Assembly: GCF_025144465.1 (NCBI RefSeq)
Contig: NZ_CP083553.1
Span: 1,920,001 to 1,984,000, forward strand
Source of the DNA: Leisingera sp. S132
GTDB taxonomy: Bacteria > Pseudomonadota > Alphaproteobacteria > Rhodobacterales > Rhodobacteraceae
Direction of reading: 5' to 3'
Length of the DNA stretch: 64,000 bases
A model generated the notes under the pieces. It had not been told where the DNA came from, ran no database searches, and saw only the letters and a program-made list of their open reading frames with translations. Positions 27,490 through 36,849 of this stretch are shown piece after piece (position 1 is the first letter of the stretch; the number at the start of each line of letters is the position of its first letter). Position numbers and translations under genes: made by a program.

Positions 27490-28953
27490 TCAGCCGCCGC
27501 GTTTCTTCAGGTGCTTTTCCAGCGCGCCGGCGTTTTTCGCCCGCTTGCCCTTGTAGGGGTTCTTGTCGCCCTGTCCGCGCATATACAGGCGGATCGGGGT
27601 GCCGGGCATGTTGAAGTCCTCTCGCAGCCCGTTGACCAGATAGCGTGTGTAGCTTTCCGGCAGCTTGTCGGGGTGCGAGCACATTACCACGAACCCCGGC
27701 GGGCGGCTCTTGGCCTGGGTCATGTAGCGCAGTTTGATCCGTTTGCCCTGCGGCGCGGGCGGCGGGTGCTGCTCCAGCATGCCAACCAGCCAGCGGTTCA
27801 GCGCCGCGGTGGGGACCCGGCGGTTCCAGGTGCCATAGGCACGCATGATCGCATCATGCAGCCGGTCCAGGCCCTTGCCGGTCTTGGCGGACACTGTCAC
27901 CAGCGGCGCCCCGCGCAACTGCGGCAGCAGGCGGCCGAAGGCCTCTTTCAGGTCTTTGAGCTTTTCCTGCTTGTGCTCTTCGGCGTCCCATTTGTTGACC
28001 GCCACCACAACCGCGCGCCCCTCGCGCTCGGCCAAGTCGGCAATCCGCAGGTCCTGCTGCTCAAACGGGATGCTGGCGTCCAGCAGCACCACCACAACCT
28101 CGGCAAACTTGACCGCACGCAGACCATCGGAGACAGAGAGCTTTTCCAGCTTCTCCTGCACCTTGGCCTTCTTGCGCATGCCGGCGGTGTCAAACACCCG
28201 CATCGGCGTGTCTTTCCAGTTGATCCTGAGCGAGATCGCATCGCGGGTAATCCCGGCTTCCGGCCCGGTCAGCAGACGGTCCTCCCCCAGGATCTTGTTG
28301 ATCAGGGTGGATTTACCGGCATTCGGGCGGCCCACGACGGCCACCTGCAAGGGCTTGGCATCGGTCGGAACAGGGATGATCTCTTCCTCGTCCTCGCCGA
28401 TCTCTTCATAGACCTCGACATCGGTGACCGGCGCATGCTCTTCGGCTGCGGCTTCGAATTTCTCCGCCAGAGGCTGCAGGATACCATACAGGTCGGGCAT
28501 CCCCTCGCCATGCTCTCCGGACAGCCGCAGCGGCTCGCCCAAGCCGAGGCCGTAGGCTTCCAGCACGCCGGCTTCGGCGGCATTGCCCTCGGCCTTGTTG
28601 GCGGCAAGGATCACATGCGCGGACCTGCGGCGCAGGATGTCGGCAAAGATCTCGTCGGTCGGGGTGACGCCGGTGCGGGCATCGATCATGAACAGGCAGA
28701 TGTCGGCCATATCCACCGCCCGCTCTGTCAGGCGGCGCATGCGGCCCTCAAGCGAGTTGTCGGTGGCGTCCTCCAGGCCCGCGGTGTCAATCACCGTGAA
28801 GCGCAGATCGCCGAGCCGCGCCGCGCCTTCGCGCAGGTCGCGCGTCACGCCCGGCTGGTCGTCGACCAGGGCCAGCTTCTTGCCCACAAGGCGGTTGAAC
28901 AGGGTGGACTTGCCCACATTGGGACGGCCCACGATGGCGAGGGTAAAGGACAT
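27490..28953 (-). CDS. der: GTPase Der (EngA)
   Basis: 487 residues with two tandem GTPase domains and a C-terminal KH-like domain. Walker A motifs: GRPNVGKST at residues 8-16 and GRPNAGKST in the second domain; DTAGL and DTAGM switch motifs; NKWD in domain 2 (domain 1 has NKAE, as is usual for Der). Der acts in late 50S ribosome assembly. It is the last gene of a leftward operon with bamB and a YfgM-like gene, an order also known in other proteobacteria. Confidence 0.98.
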   Translation of the reverse strand: MSFTLAIVGRPNVGKSTLFNRLVGKKLALVDDQPGVTRDLREGAARLGDLRFTVIDTAGLEDATDNSLEGRMRRLTERAVDMADICLFMIDARTGVTPTDEIFADILRRRSAHVILAANKAEGNAAEAGVLEAYGLGLGEPLRLSGEHGEGMPDLYGILQPLAEKFEAAAEEHAPVTDVEVYEEIGEDEEEIIPVPTDAKPLQVAVVGRPNAGKSTLINKILGEDRLLTGPEAGITRDAISLRINWKDTPMRVFDTAGMRKKAKVQEKLEKLSVSDGLRAVKFAEVVVVLLDASIPFEQQDLRIADLAEREGRAVVVAVNKWDAEEHKQEKLKDLKEAFGRLLPQLRGAPLVTVSAKTGKGLDRLHDAIMRAYGTWNRRVPTAALNRWLVGMLEQHPPPAPQGKRIKLRYMTQAKSRPPGFVVMCSHPDKLPESYTRYLVNGLREDFNMPGTPIRLYMRGQGDKNPYKGKRAKNAGALEKHLKKRGG

Positions 28954-29024
28954 CAGACCAGCTTTCTGCGATTCAGACGCGGCTCATAGCGCATCCGCGC
29001 GGCTTGTGCCACCCGGAAACACCG

Positions 29025-30347
29025 TCACCGGTATGCCAGCAAATCGCCCTTGGTGGAAACCACATAGAGCGTGCGCCCCGCAATAACCGGTGCCGTGGTT
29101 GCGCCGCCGGGCACCTCCACCGTGCGGGCCAGGCTGCCGTCGACAGGGTTGAAGAAGCGCAGCAGCCCGTCATTGGACGCGACGACCACCTGACCGCCCG
29201 CCACGACGGGACCATGGTGCACATGAATCTGGCCGCGCTTACGGGGCTTGTCCTTCAGGTAGCCCGGCAGGTCCACGGCCCAGATTATCTCACCGTTGCC
29301 GGCATCAAGGCGCAGGAGCTGGTTGAGGTCGCTAACCTGAAACAGGCTTCCGCCCGCCGGCCAGGCCGGGCCGGCTGCGCCTTCGCGCGCGGTCCACAGG
29401 CGGTCGCCGGTTTCAAGATCGATCGCCACAGTCCTGCCGGAATTGTTGCCGGCATACAGGCGATTGCCCGAGACCACCGGGGCCCCGGTCACATCGCTGA
29501 TCCGCGACAGGGTCTGGCCGGTACGCTGACCCGCAACAGAGGCGCTCCAGCGCCGCAGGCCGCCGCGGCGGAACGTGGCGATCAAATCGCCGGATCCAAA
29601 GGCAAAGACCGCGAGATCGCTTGTCACGACCGGGGCTGGTGCGCCCAGAACATTGGCCGGCGATGGCGTAGCATCAATTTGCCAGGCAATGCGGCCATCC
29701 TTGGCGTTCACGGCCCAGCCGGTATCGTCGCCCGCGACCAAGTAAACCAGCCCTCCGCTGACCCGCGGCTGGCCGGAGCCGGTCGCGTCCAGTTCCTGCC
29801 GCCAGACCAAACTACCATCCGCCGCGTTCAGCGCCGTCAGCACGCCGAAACCGGAAGATACATAAAGCACGCCATCTGCATAAGCCAATCCGCCGCCAGT
29901 GGCCTGGCCTTCGTCATCCTCTGCAGGAACAAGCTCGCTCTGCCACAAGATCTGGCCCTGCGGTGAAACCGCCGAAACCCGTGCGGCGCTGTCCAGCGTG
30001 TAGATACGCCCGCCACCCACGACGGGAGTAGCGGTGATCCGCTGGCGGCGGCTGTCGCCGGAGCCGATGGACGCAGACCAGAGGCGCTGGGGCGCAGCAG
30101 CCAGCGCCGGATGCGCGGTCCGCCCGGCTTCGGCACCGTGGCCCTGTTCCCAGCTTGCGTTCGCGGATTGCTGCGGCAGGGAAATGGCGCGGGACTGGTT
30201 GACGATTTCAACCGCTGCATCAGGCCGGATGTCCTCGCGCTCGCCGCGCAGGATGACCTCCTTCTCTGCGCAGGCTGCCAGAATGGCCGCAGCTGCGGTT
30301 GTGCAAAGAAGAACCCGTGCCCGGGAGAAAGTTCTGATTATTGTCAT
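29025..30347 (-). CDS. bamB: Outer-membrane assembly lipoprotein BamB (PQQ-type beta-propeller)
   Basis: 440 residues. The signal peptide ends in the lipobox ILAAC, making Cys26 the lipidated residue. The rest is an eight-bladed beta-propeller with repeated segments such as GGRIYTLDSAARVSAVSPQGQILW, GVLYVSSGFGVLTALNAADGSLVWRQEL and GQVVVASNDGLLRFFNPVDGSL. BamB supports BamA in inserting outer-membrane beta-barrels. The stop is 71 bases from der, and the YfgM-like gene is 53 bases upstream. This trio is conserved in many proteobacteria and supports the bamB assignment over a generic PQQ protein. Confidence 0.9.
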   Translation of the reverse strand: MTIIRTFSRARVLLCTTAAAAILAACAEKEVILRGEREDIRPDAAVEIVNQSRAISLPQQSANASWEQGHGAEAGRTAHPALAAAPQRLWSASIGSGDSRRQRITATPVVGGGRIYTLDSAARVSAVSPQGQILWQSELVPAEDDEGQATGGGLAYADGVLYVSSGFGVLTALNAADGSLVWRQELDATGSGQPRVSGGLVYLVAGDDTGWAVNAKDGRIAWQIDATPSPANVLGAPAPVVTSDLAVFAFGSGDLIATFRRGGLRRWSASVAGQRTGQTLSRISDVTGAPVVSGNRLYAGNNSGRTVAIDLETGDRLWTAREGAAGPAWPAGGSLFQVSDLNQLLRLDAGNGEIIWAVDLPGYLKDKPRKRGQIHVHHGPVVAGGQVVVASNDGLLRFFNPVDGSLARTVEVPGGATTAPVIAGRTLYVVSTKGDLLAYR

Positions 30348-30400
30348 TGCCCTGCCCTGTCTGCCCTACTTGTTCCGCAAGTTCCCATCTGCGGATCGCC

Positions 30401-31072
30401 TTACCCCTCAGGCGCGGCGTTCCCGTTGACCGAGCCGCCAAGCGCCACAATCACCTGAGACGCGCGGTCTTTCAAGTCTGCAGTGACCGTTGCATCCGCA
30501 ACGATTTCGCGCAGACGGCTGATGGCAGCCTCTGTATTGCCTTCTTCAACATCCAGCAGCGCCAGTTGTTCCGAGGCAAGCAGCGCCAGAGGCGCGCCTG
30601 GCTGGGCCAGCGCCTCATATTGAACACGGCGGTCCGCAGCGCTCAGGCTGCCGGCCTGCAGCGCCAGCGCCTTGAAGCTGGCGACATGGCGGTAGATCAG
30701 CGGCAGCCCGCCATCAACGGCAACCGCCTCCAGCTGTGCCACCGCCTCAGCAGTCTTGCCGGCTTCCGCCAGCGCGCCCGCTTCCAGCATGTTCAGAATG
30801 GCCGCCCCGCCTGCGCTTTCAGCTGCAACAGAATTCAAAGCTTCGGCCTGCTCCGCGCTGCCGTCTATCTTAAGTGCAGCGGTAATGCCGTCCCCAAGCT
30901 TTTCAGCCGCGTCTTGATCCTTGGCTTTATTGTATTCCCGGAATGCGGCGCCGCCAACGATCAGCACGACCGCTGCGCCGCCTATCCAGCCATAGCGTTT
31001 CAGCATCAGGAAAAGCCGGTCACGGCGGACCTCTTCGGTCACTTCGTCGATAAAGCTGTCGGTATCGCTCAT
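30401..31072 (-). CDS. YfgM-like TPR membrane protein
   Basis: 223 residues. A short cytoplasmic N terminus (MSDTDSFIDEVTEEVRRDR) leads to one membrane segment at about 26-44 (YGWIGGAAVVLIVGGAAF), and the remainder is periplasmic and helical with TPR-like repeats. YfgM is an ancillary SecYEG and PpiD partner that hands exported proteins to periplasmic chaperones. Position directly upstream of bamB and der is the classic context. It is the head gene of the operon. Confidence 0.85.
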   Translation of the reverse strand: MSDTDSFIDEVTEEVRRDRLFLMLKRYGWIGGAAVVLIVGGAAFREYNKAKDQDAAEKLGDGITAALKIDGSAEQAEALNSVAAESAGGAAILNMLEAGALAEAGKTAEAVAQLEAVAVDGGLPLIYRHVASFKALALQAGSLSAADRRVQYEALAQPGAPLALLASEQLALLDVEEGNTEAAISRLREIVADATVTADLKDRASQVIVALGGSVNGNAAPEG

Positions 31073-31219
31073 GAAAAGCCCCTGATATGCGCGTCCCGGG
31101 CTCCCGCCCGAACCGGTATTGAATGCGTCGCGCCCCTCTTACCCCGGCTCAAAGGCCAAGCCAAGTGGCCCGTTTGCACCAGAAACTTCGCCATTTGCCC
31201 CAGAAAAGCAAGAAATGTG

Positions 31220-31236
31220 AACTAAACCACTTAGTT
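31220..31236. promoter_or_regulatory. TetR-type operator candidate upstream of RND genes
   Basis: AACTAAACCACTTAGTT is a perfect AACTAA-N5-TTAGTT dyad in the divergent gap, 125 bases upstream of the RND adaptor gene. Its size and AT-rich arms resemble operators of TetR-family repressors that control efflux pumps. No repressor gene is in the neighbourhood. Confidence 0.5.
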
Positions 31237-31361
31237 TAGAATGGACATCTCCTATATCAGCCCTATCACATACGCGCGACTCCGCTGTGAACAGGCTCGC
31301 CCGCCCGACGGACAAGGGCCGTTCGCACGTGGAACAAGACAGAGAACAGGAAAGGCCCGAC

Positions 31362-32477
31362 ATGCGCATTGTACCGATACTGACCGCAGTGGCGGTAACA
31401 GCCAGCCTTTACATGCTGGTTATCGAGCGTGACGATCTGATGGCCTTTGCCCGTGGAGAGGACGCACCTGCGGCCGCAGAGGACGAAACCGGCTCTGCCG
31501 AAGGCCAGCAGCTGGCTGAGGCCGGAGAATCGCGCGTTGGTGTCGTAGCGCTGCAAAGCAAGGCACGCACCATCGGCAACGCTGTAATCCTGCGCGGCCA
31601 GACCAGGGCAATCCGGCAGGTGGAGGTGCGGGCAGAAACGACTTCAACCGTGATTTCCGAGCCGCTGCGCAAGGGGGCGCACGTCAAGAAGGGCGACCTG
31701 CTGTGCGAGCTGGATCCCGGCACCCGCCAGGCGTCGCTGCTTCAGGCACAGGCGCAGCTGAAGGAAGCCAGGATCAACCTGACCGCTGCGTCCAAACTGT
31801 CGGAGGGCGGTTATGCATCGGAAACCCGACTGGCCTCGGCTGAAGCCGCCGAAAGTTCCGCGCAGGCCGCGGTGGCTGCAGCCGAACGGGAAATCGGGCA
31901 CCTGACCATCACTGCGCCTTTTGACGGCCTCTTGGAAAGCGACACCGCCGAATTGGGCAGCCTGCTGCAACCCGGCAGCCTGTGCAGCACGGTGATTCAG
32001 CTCGATACCATCAAGCTGGTCGGCTATGTGCCCGAGGCAGAGGTCAACAAGGTGGAATTGGGCGCCATTGCGGGCGCTGAACTCTCCACCGGACAGCAGG
32101 TCCAGGGCGAGGTCACCTTCCTCAGCCGCTCTGCGGATCCCACCACCCGCACTTTCGAAGTGGAAATCACCGTCCCGAACCCGGACCTCAGCATCCGCGA
32201 CGGCCAGACCGCAGACATCGCGATTTCCTCGGCCGGCTCCCTGGCACACAAACTGCCGCAATCCGCACTGACGCTGAACAACGAGGGCCAGCTGGGCGTG
32301 CGCGTTGTCGGATCCGACAGCACCGTGGTATTCTACCCCGTGCAGCTTCTGCGGGATGAGGCGGATGGCGTCTGGCTGGGCGGTCTGCCTGAGAACGCGG
32401 ATGTGATCGTGGTGGGACAGGATTTTGTAACCGAAGGCGTCGCCGTGGCGGCCACCTACCGGGAGACTGAACAGTGA
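31362..32477 (+). CDS. RND efflux periplasmic adaptor subunit (MFP)
   Basis: 371 residues from ATG 31362 (AGGAAAGG upstream; an upstream in-frame ATG at 31287 lacks a site). An N-terminal membrane anchor (IVPILTAVAVTASLYMLVI) precedes an acidic linker, a biotinyl-lipoyl domain (VEVRAETTSTVISEPLRKGAHVKKGDLLCELD), a coiled-coil hairpin rich in Ala/Glu, and the beta-barrel and membrane-proximal domains. It bridges the inner-membrane pump to an outer-membrane channel. The stop overlaps the pump's GTG start by four bases. Confidence 0.9.
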   Translation: MRIVPILTAVAVTASLYMLVIERDDLMAFARGEDAPAAAEDETGSAEGQQLAEAGESRVGVVALQSKARTIGNAVILRGQTRAIRQVEVRAETTSTVISEPLRKGAHVKKGDLLCELDPGTRQASLLQAQAQLKEARINLTAASKLSEGGYASETRLASAEAAESSAQAAVAAAEREIGHLTITAPFDGLLESDTAELGSLLQPGSLCSTVIQLDTIKLVGYVPEAEVNKVELGAIAGAELSTGQQVQGEVTFLSRSADPTTRTFEVEITVPNPDLSIRDGQTADIAISSAGSLAHKLPQSALTLNNEGQLGVRVVGSDSTVVFYPVQLLRDEADGVWLGGLPENADVIVVGQDFVTEGVAVAATYRETEQ

Positions 32478-35400
32478 TTGGCATCGTCGATTGGGCCGCC
32501 GGCCGCGCCCGGATGGTCCTTGCGTTCATCGCAATCTCGCTGCTTGTCGGCGGCTTCGCCTATTCGATGCTGCCCAAGGAGGGCGAGCCGGACATTGAAA
32601 TCCCGGCCCTGTTCATCTCGGTCCCGTTCCCCGGCATTTCTGCCGAGGACGCCGAATCCCTGATGGTCAAGGTGATGGAGACCGAGCTTGCCGACCTGGA
32701 CGGGCTCGACAAGATGACCTCCACCGCCGCCGAGGGCTATGCCGGGGTGGCGCTGGAGTTCGAATTCGGCTGGGATAAGACCGCCATCATGGCCGACGTG
32801 CGCGACGCCATGGACAAAGCCGAGGCCGAATTCCCGGAAGGCGCCGAGAAATACTCGATCACCGAGATCAACTTCTCTGAATTCCCGATTGTCATCGTGA
32901 ACCTGACCGGCGCCGTGCCGGAGCGGACAATGGCACGTATCGCCAAAGACTTGCAGGACGACCTTGAGGCGCTGGATGCGGTGCTTGAGGCCGGTATCGC
33001 CGGCAACCGCGACGAGATGGTCGAGGTGCTGATCGACCCCTTGCGGCTGGAAGCCTACAACGTCACGGCGCTGGAGCTGATCAATGTTGTCCAGAACAAC
33101 AACCAGCTGATTGCCGCCGGTGAGGTGGAAACCAGCCAGGGCGCGTTCTCGGTCAAGATCCCCTCCTCCTTTGACGATGTGAAGGACATCTACCAGCTGC
33201 CGGTCAAGACCAATGGCGACCGGGTGGTCAAGCTGGGCGAGCTGGCACAGATCAACTTCACCTTCGAGGACCGAGAGGGCACCGCCCGCTTCAACGGCGA
33301 GGACACGGTTGCCCTGCAGGTGGTCAAGCGCAAGGGCTACAACCTGATCGACACCGTGAACCTGGTAAAGGCGACCCTGGAAGAGTCCAAATCCAAATGG
33401 CCGCCGGAATTGCAGGCCGCCGTTGAGGTCGGGACCTCCAACGACCAAAGCCGGGTTGTTGGATCGATGGTCAGCCAGCTGGAAGGCTCGGTTCTGACCG
33501 CCATCGCGCTGGTGATGATCGTGGTGCTGTCGGCGCTCGGCAGCCGGGCGGCGCTGCTGGTGGGTTTTGCGATCCCGACGTCGTTCCTTCTGTGTTTCGC
33601 GCTGCTGGCGCTGATGGGCATCTCGATTTCGAACATCGTGATGTTTGGTCTCATTCTCGCCGTGGGGATGCTGGTCGATGGCGCCATTGTGGTGGTGGAA
33701 TACGCCGACAAGCGGATCAAGGAAGGCACCGGCCCGATGCACGCCTACGTCGAGGCGGCGCAGCGGATGTTCTGGCCGATCGTGTCGTCAACTGCGACCA
33801 CCCTTTGCGCCTTTCTGCCGATGCTGTTCTGGCCCGGTGTGCCGGGTGAGTTCATGGGCATGCTGCCCGTGACCCTGATCTTCGTTCTCTCCGCTTCGCT
33901 GGTGGTGGCGCTGATCTACCTGCCCGTCATGGGCGGCGTCACCGGCCGCATCAGCCGCACCTTTGAGGGCGCCTCGCGCGCGCTGAGGATGATTGCGCCC
34001 TGGTGGCTCCGCGCCGTGCTGGTGCCGGTGGCCATGTGGGGCATGTTCGCGGGCGCCATGCAGATGCTGAACCCCACCTACCTGCTGGGAGAGGGCACCG
34101 CCCCGATGGCGGGCGTCCTGTTTGGCGGGCTGGTGTTCACTGTGGCGTCCTTTGCGGCCTCGATCACTCTCAGCTCTGTCAAGGTGGAACGCGAAGAACA
34201 GGAGGTTGCCCCCGGCTACCACCACACCCCGTTCGGCCATGTGATCAAGTTCATCGCGGGCAACCCGGTAATGCCGGTGGTGACCATCGCCGCCGTGGGT
34301 TTTGCCATCATGACCGTTTTCTCGATGTTCAGCGAAAACAACTATGGCGTTGAATTCTTCGTCGACTCGGAGCCGGAACAGGCCACCGCCTATGTCCGCG
34401 CCCGCGGCAACATCTCCCTGCAGGAAAAGGACGAAATGGTGCGCGCGGCTGAGGAGGTCATCCTGCAGCACCACGCGGTGATCAACGTTTTCTCCTTTGC
34501 CGGCGACGGCGGCCTCAACACCGACAGCTCCGGCGCGCAGCTGCCGCCGGACACCATCGGCCAGGTCCAGTTCGAAATCATCCCCTGGGAAGAGCGCCCT
34601 ACCGAGAGCGAGCCGCTGGACGGCTGGTTCGGCGGGCTGCTGAGCAAATACCTGGGCTTCGAGAAAAAGGTGATCGCCGAGGAATATGACGGCAACACTG
34701 TGATCGACGAGCTGAACGCGATGCTGGGCAAGCTGCCTGGATTCGAGATCGAGGTCCGCGCCCTGGCGCAAGGCCCCGCCTCCGGCAAGCCGGTGCACCT
34801 GCGCCTGCGCGGCGACGGCTGGGAGGACCTGACCGCAGCAACCCTGGCCGCACGGGAGAAGTTCGTAAACACCCCCGGCCTGATCCTGATCGAAGACAGC
34901 CTGCCCCTGCCCGGCATCGACTGGCAGATCAACGTGGACGTCGAGAAGGCCGGCCGCTACGGCGCCGATGTGGCGACGGTGGGGGCGATGGTTCAGCTGG
35001 TCACCCGCGGCATCCTCCTGGACACCATGCGAGTCGACAGCTCCGACGAGGAGATTGAGATCCGTGTCCGCCTGCCGGAACAGGACCGGGTCCTTTCGAC
35101 GCTCGACAACCTCAAGGTCCGCACCTCGGACGGGCTGGTGCCGCTGTCAAACTTCGTGACCCGCCAGCCGGTGCCGAAGCTCGCCCAGATCAACCGCATC
35201 GGCCAGGAGCGTTTTTATGACGTCAAGGCGGATGTGGAGCCGGGCCTGAATAAGGTTGTGATCGAGGATGCCGAAAGCGGTGAAATGACCCGCCTGGCGG
35301 TTTTGAAGGAGGTTCCGGAAGGAACCACCGCTACCGGCCAATCCCTTACCGCGCCAAATGGCAAGACAATGCAGCTGGTGCAACTGACTGGCGCCGGCAG

Positions 35401-36310
35401 CTTTGACGCCGTGCTGGCGGCGCTGGACGACGGCGCCAAGATTACCCCGATGAACGCAAACGAACGGATTGCTGTCCTCACCGAATGGCTGGAGACCGAC
35501 CCGCTGCCGCGCAGCATCGGCTGGGAATGGACCGGCGACCAGGAGGAGCAGGAGGAATCCGGTGCCTTCCTGTCCAAGGCCTTCGCCGGCGCGCTGGCAC
35601 TGATGTTCGTGATCCTGCTGGCGCAGTTCAACAGTTTCTACAACTCGGTGCTGGTTCTGCTGGCGGTGGTGCTGTCCACCACCGGCGTGCTGATCGGCAT
35701 GATGGTGATGCAGCAGCCGTTCTCGATCATCATGACCGGTACCGGCATCGTGGCGCTGGCGGGCATCGTGGTGAACAACAACATCGTTCTGATCGACACC
35801 TATCAGGAGTTCAGCCAGCAGATGCCGCGGATCGAGGCGATCATCCGCACAGCCGAAGCGCGCATCCGTCCGGTGCTCTTGACCACCATCACCACGATGG
35901 CTGGCCTTACTCCGATGATGTTCGGCGTCAGCCTGGACTTCATCAATGGCGGCTATTCGATCGACAGCCCCACCGCGCTGTGGTGGAAACAGCTGGCAAC
36001 CGCCGTGGTCTTCGGCCTGGGCATCGCCACCGTGCTGACCCTGGTGGTTACGCCCTCGCTCCTGTCGATCCGGGTGTGGTTCTCCACCTACATGCGTGCC
36101 CTGGGGCGGATGCTGTCGCGGATCACCCGCGGCCGCTCCAGCCGCATCGCGCAGGATTCGAAGCTTTTCAAAAAGGCGCGCCAGCTGCCAACCACTGAAA
36201 TCCAGTGGGTGGAAGACGCAGCGCCTGAGACAAGCGAAGGGGATTCTGTCTCCGAGGAAGACGAACCGCAACCGCCAGCCCCGAGCGGCCGCTTGCGGGC
36301 AGCGGAATAA
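32474..36310 (+). CDS. RND family efflux permease, unusually long
   Basis: 1278 residues starting at GTG 32474 (coupled to the adaptor), against about 1040 in AcrB-type pumps. N-terminal MIGIVDWAAGRARMVLAFIAISLLVGGFAY is TM1; GLILAVGMLVDGAIVVVEYADKRIKEG is the TM4 region and GIVALAGIVVNNNIVLIDTYQEF the TM10-11 region, typical of the family. Extra length comes from an additional hydrophobic section around residues 500-560 (APWWLRAVLVPVAMWGMFAGAMQ) and an acidic, proline-rich C-terminal tail (ETSEGDSVSEEDEPQPPAPSG). Substrate is unknown; the outer-membrane partner is not encoded nearby. Confidence 0.92.
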   Translation: MIGIVDWAAGRARMVLAFIAISLLVGGFAYSMLPKEGEPDIEIPALFISVPFPGISAEDAESLMVKVMETELADLDGLDKMTSTAAEGYAGVALEFEFGWDKTAIMADVRDAMDKAEAEFPEGAEKYSITEINFSEFPIVIVNLTGAVPERTMARIAKDLQDDLEALDAVLEAGIAGNRDEMVEVLIDPLRLEAYNVTALELINVVQNNNQLIAAGEVETSQGAFSVKIPSSFDDVKDIYQLPVKTNGDRVVKLGELAQINFTFEDREGTARFNGEDTVALQVVKRKGYNLIDTVNLVKATLEESKSKWPPELQAAVEVGTSNDQSRVVGSMVSQLEGSVLTAIALVMIVVLSALGSRAALLVGFAIPTSFLLCFALLALMGISISNIVMFGLILAVGMLVDGAIVVVEYADKRIKEGTGPMHAYVEAAQRMFWPIVSSTATTLCAFLPMLFWPGVPGEFMGMLPVTLIFVLSASLVVALIYLPVMGGVTGRISRTFEGASRALRMIAPWWLRAVLVPVAMWGMFAGAMQMLNPTYLLGEGTAPMAGVLFGGLVFTVASFAASITLSSVKVEREEQEVAPGYHHTPFGHVIKFIAGNPVMPVVTIAAVGFAIMTVFSMFSENNYGVEFFVDSEPEQATAYVRARGNISLQEKDEMVRAAEEVILQHHAVINVFSFAGDGGLNTDSSGAQLPPDTIGQVQFEIIPWEERPTESEPLDGWFGGLLSKYLGFEKKVIAEEYDGNTVIDELNAMLGKLPGFEIEVRALAQGPASGKPVHLRLRGDGWEDLTAATLAAREKFVNTPGLILIEDSLPLPGIDWQINVDVEKAGRYGADVATVGAMVQLVTRGILLDTMRVDSSDEEIEIRVRLPEQDRVLSTLDNLKVRTSDGLVPLSNFVTRQPVPKLAQINRIGQERFYDVKADVEPGLNKVVIEDAESGEMTRLAVLKEVPEGTTATGQSLTAPNGKTMQLVQLTGAGSFDAVLAALDDGAKITPMNANERIAVLTEWLETDPLPRSIGWEWTGDQEEQEESGAFLSKAFAGALALMFVILLAQFNSFYNSVLVLLAVVLSTTGVLIGMMVMQQPFSIIMTGTGIVALAGIVVNNNIVLIDTYQEFSQQMPRIEAIIRTAEARIRPVLLTTITTMAGLTPMMFGVSLDFINGGYSIDSPTALWWKQLATAVVFGLGIATVLTLVVTPSLLSIRVWFSTYMRALGRMLSRITRGRSSRIAQDSKLFKKARQLPTTEIQWVEDAAPETSEGDSVSEEDEPQPPAPSGRLRAAE

Positions 36311-36321
36311 CCAGACAAACA

Positions 36322-36348
36322 AAAAGCCCCGCTCCGGCGGGGCTTTTC
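36322..36348 (+). terminator. Rho-independent terminator, usable on both strands
   Basis: AAAAGCCCCGC-TCCG-GCGGGGCTTTT: seven GC pairs flanked by A/T arms that form T-runs on each strand. It separates the RND operon from the convergent 36.4 kb gene. Confidence 0.9.
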
Positions 36349-36385
36349 CTTTCTGCACGCCGCCGTTTCCGGCGCACGGCAAAGA

Positions 36386-36712
36386 TCAGTCGGTGAAGGT
36401 GTATTCACCCAGATCGCACAGATCGAGACCATAGTCCTCTGCTTCGGAGCCATCAGCGAAACTGCCGCGGATGTCATAGACGCAGGTGGTTGCGCCGTCA
36501 GCAATCAGAACATCAATCTCATAACCCGGTGCAAGGTATCCGCCCTCCATCAGGTTGCCTTCCCAATTGTCCGAAGACGCCGGCGAAACGTTAAACTCGA
36601 CCAGATCTGCGCTGCTGTCATTCACCAGCAGGAATTCAAGATCTTCGGCCTGGGCGGGCGCATGAGAGGCCAGCAGCGCAGCGGCGGAGGCGGCAATCAG
36701 TAGGGTCTTCAT
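36386..36712 (-). CDS. Small secreted protein, unknown
   Basis: 108 residues from ATG 36712, preferred because AAGGA stands seven bases upstream; an ATG two codons earlier sits only one base from it. MKTLLIAASAAALLASHAPAQA is a signal peptide. The mature part is acidic (LEFLLVNDSSADLVEFNVSPASSDNWEGNLM) with two Cys (TTCVYDIRG and LDLCDLGEY) that could pair. The pattern of a short beta-sandwich protein with ...F..N.S......F..SP.....W..nll....l.PG...... occurs widely in proteobacteria; no function is established. Confidence 0.75.
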   Translation of the reverse strand: MKTLLIAASAAALLASHAPAQAEDLEFLLVNDSSADLVEFNVSPASSDNWEGNLMEGGYLAPGYEIDVLIADGATTCVYDIRGSFADGSEAEDYGLDLCDLGEYTFTD

Positions 36713-36849
36713 ACACATGTCCTTGTTTTCGGGCCGGCAGTCTGAATTGCCGCCGCAACCCGCAATGCGCGCACACTAAAGCTGAAAGGGGCGCGGTCAA
36801 TCGGAAAGCAAAAGATGGTTTCGCCACTCAAGCACCCGGGCAAACCCCG

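Noticed and set aside
27163-28989. Open frame on the plus strand opposite der
   Set aside because: Shadow of the der gene. The der reading has two full GTPase domains.
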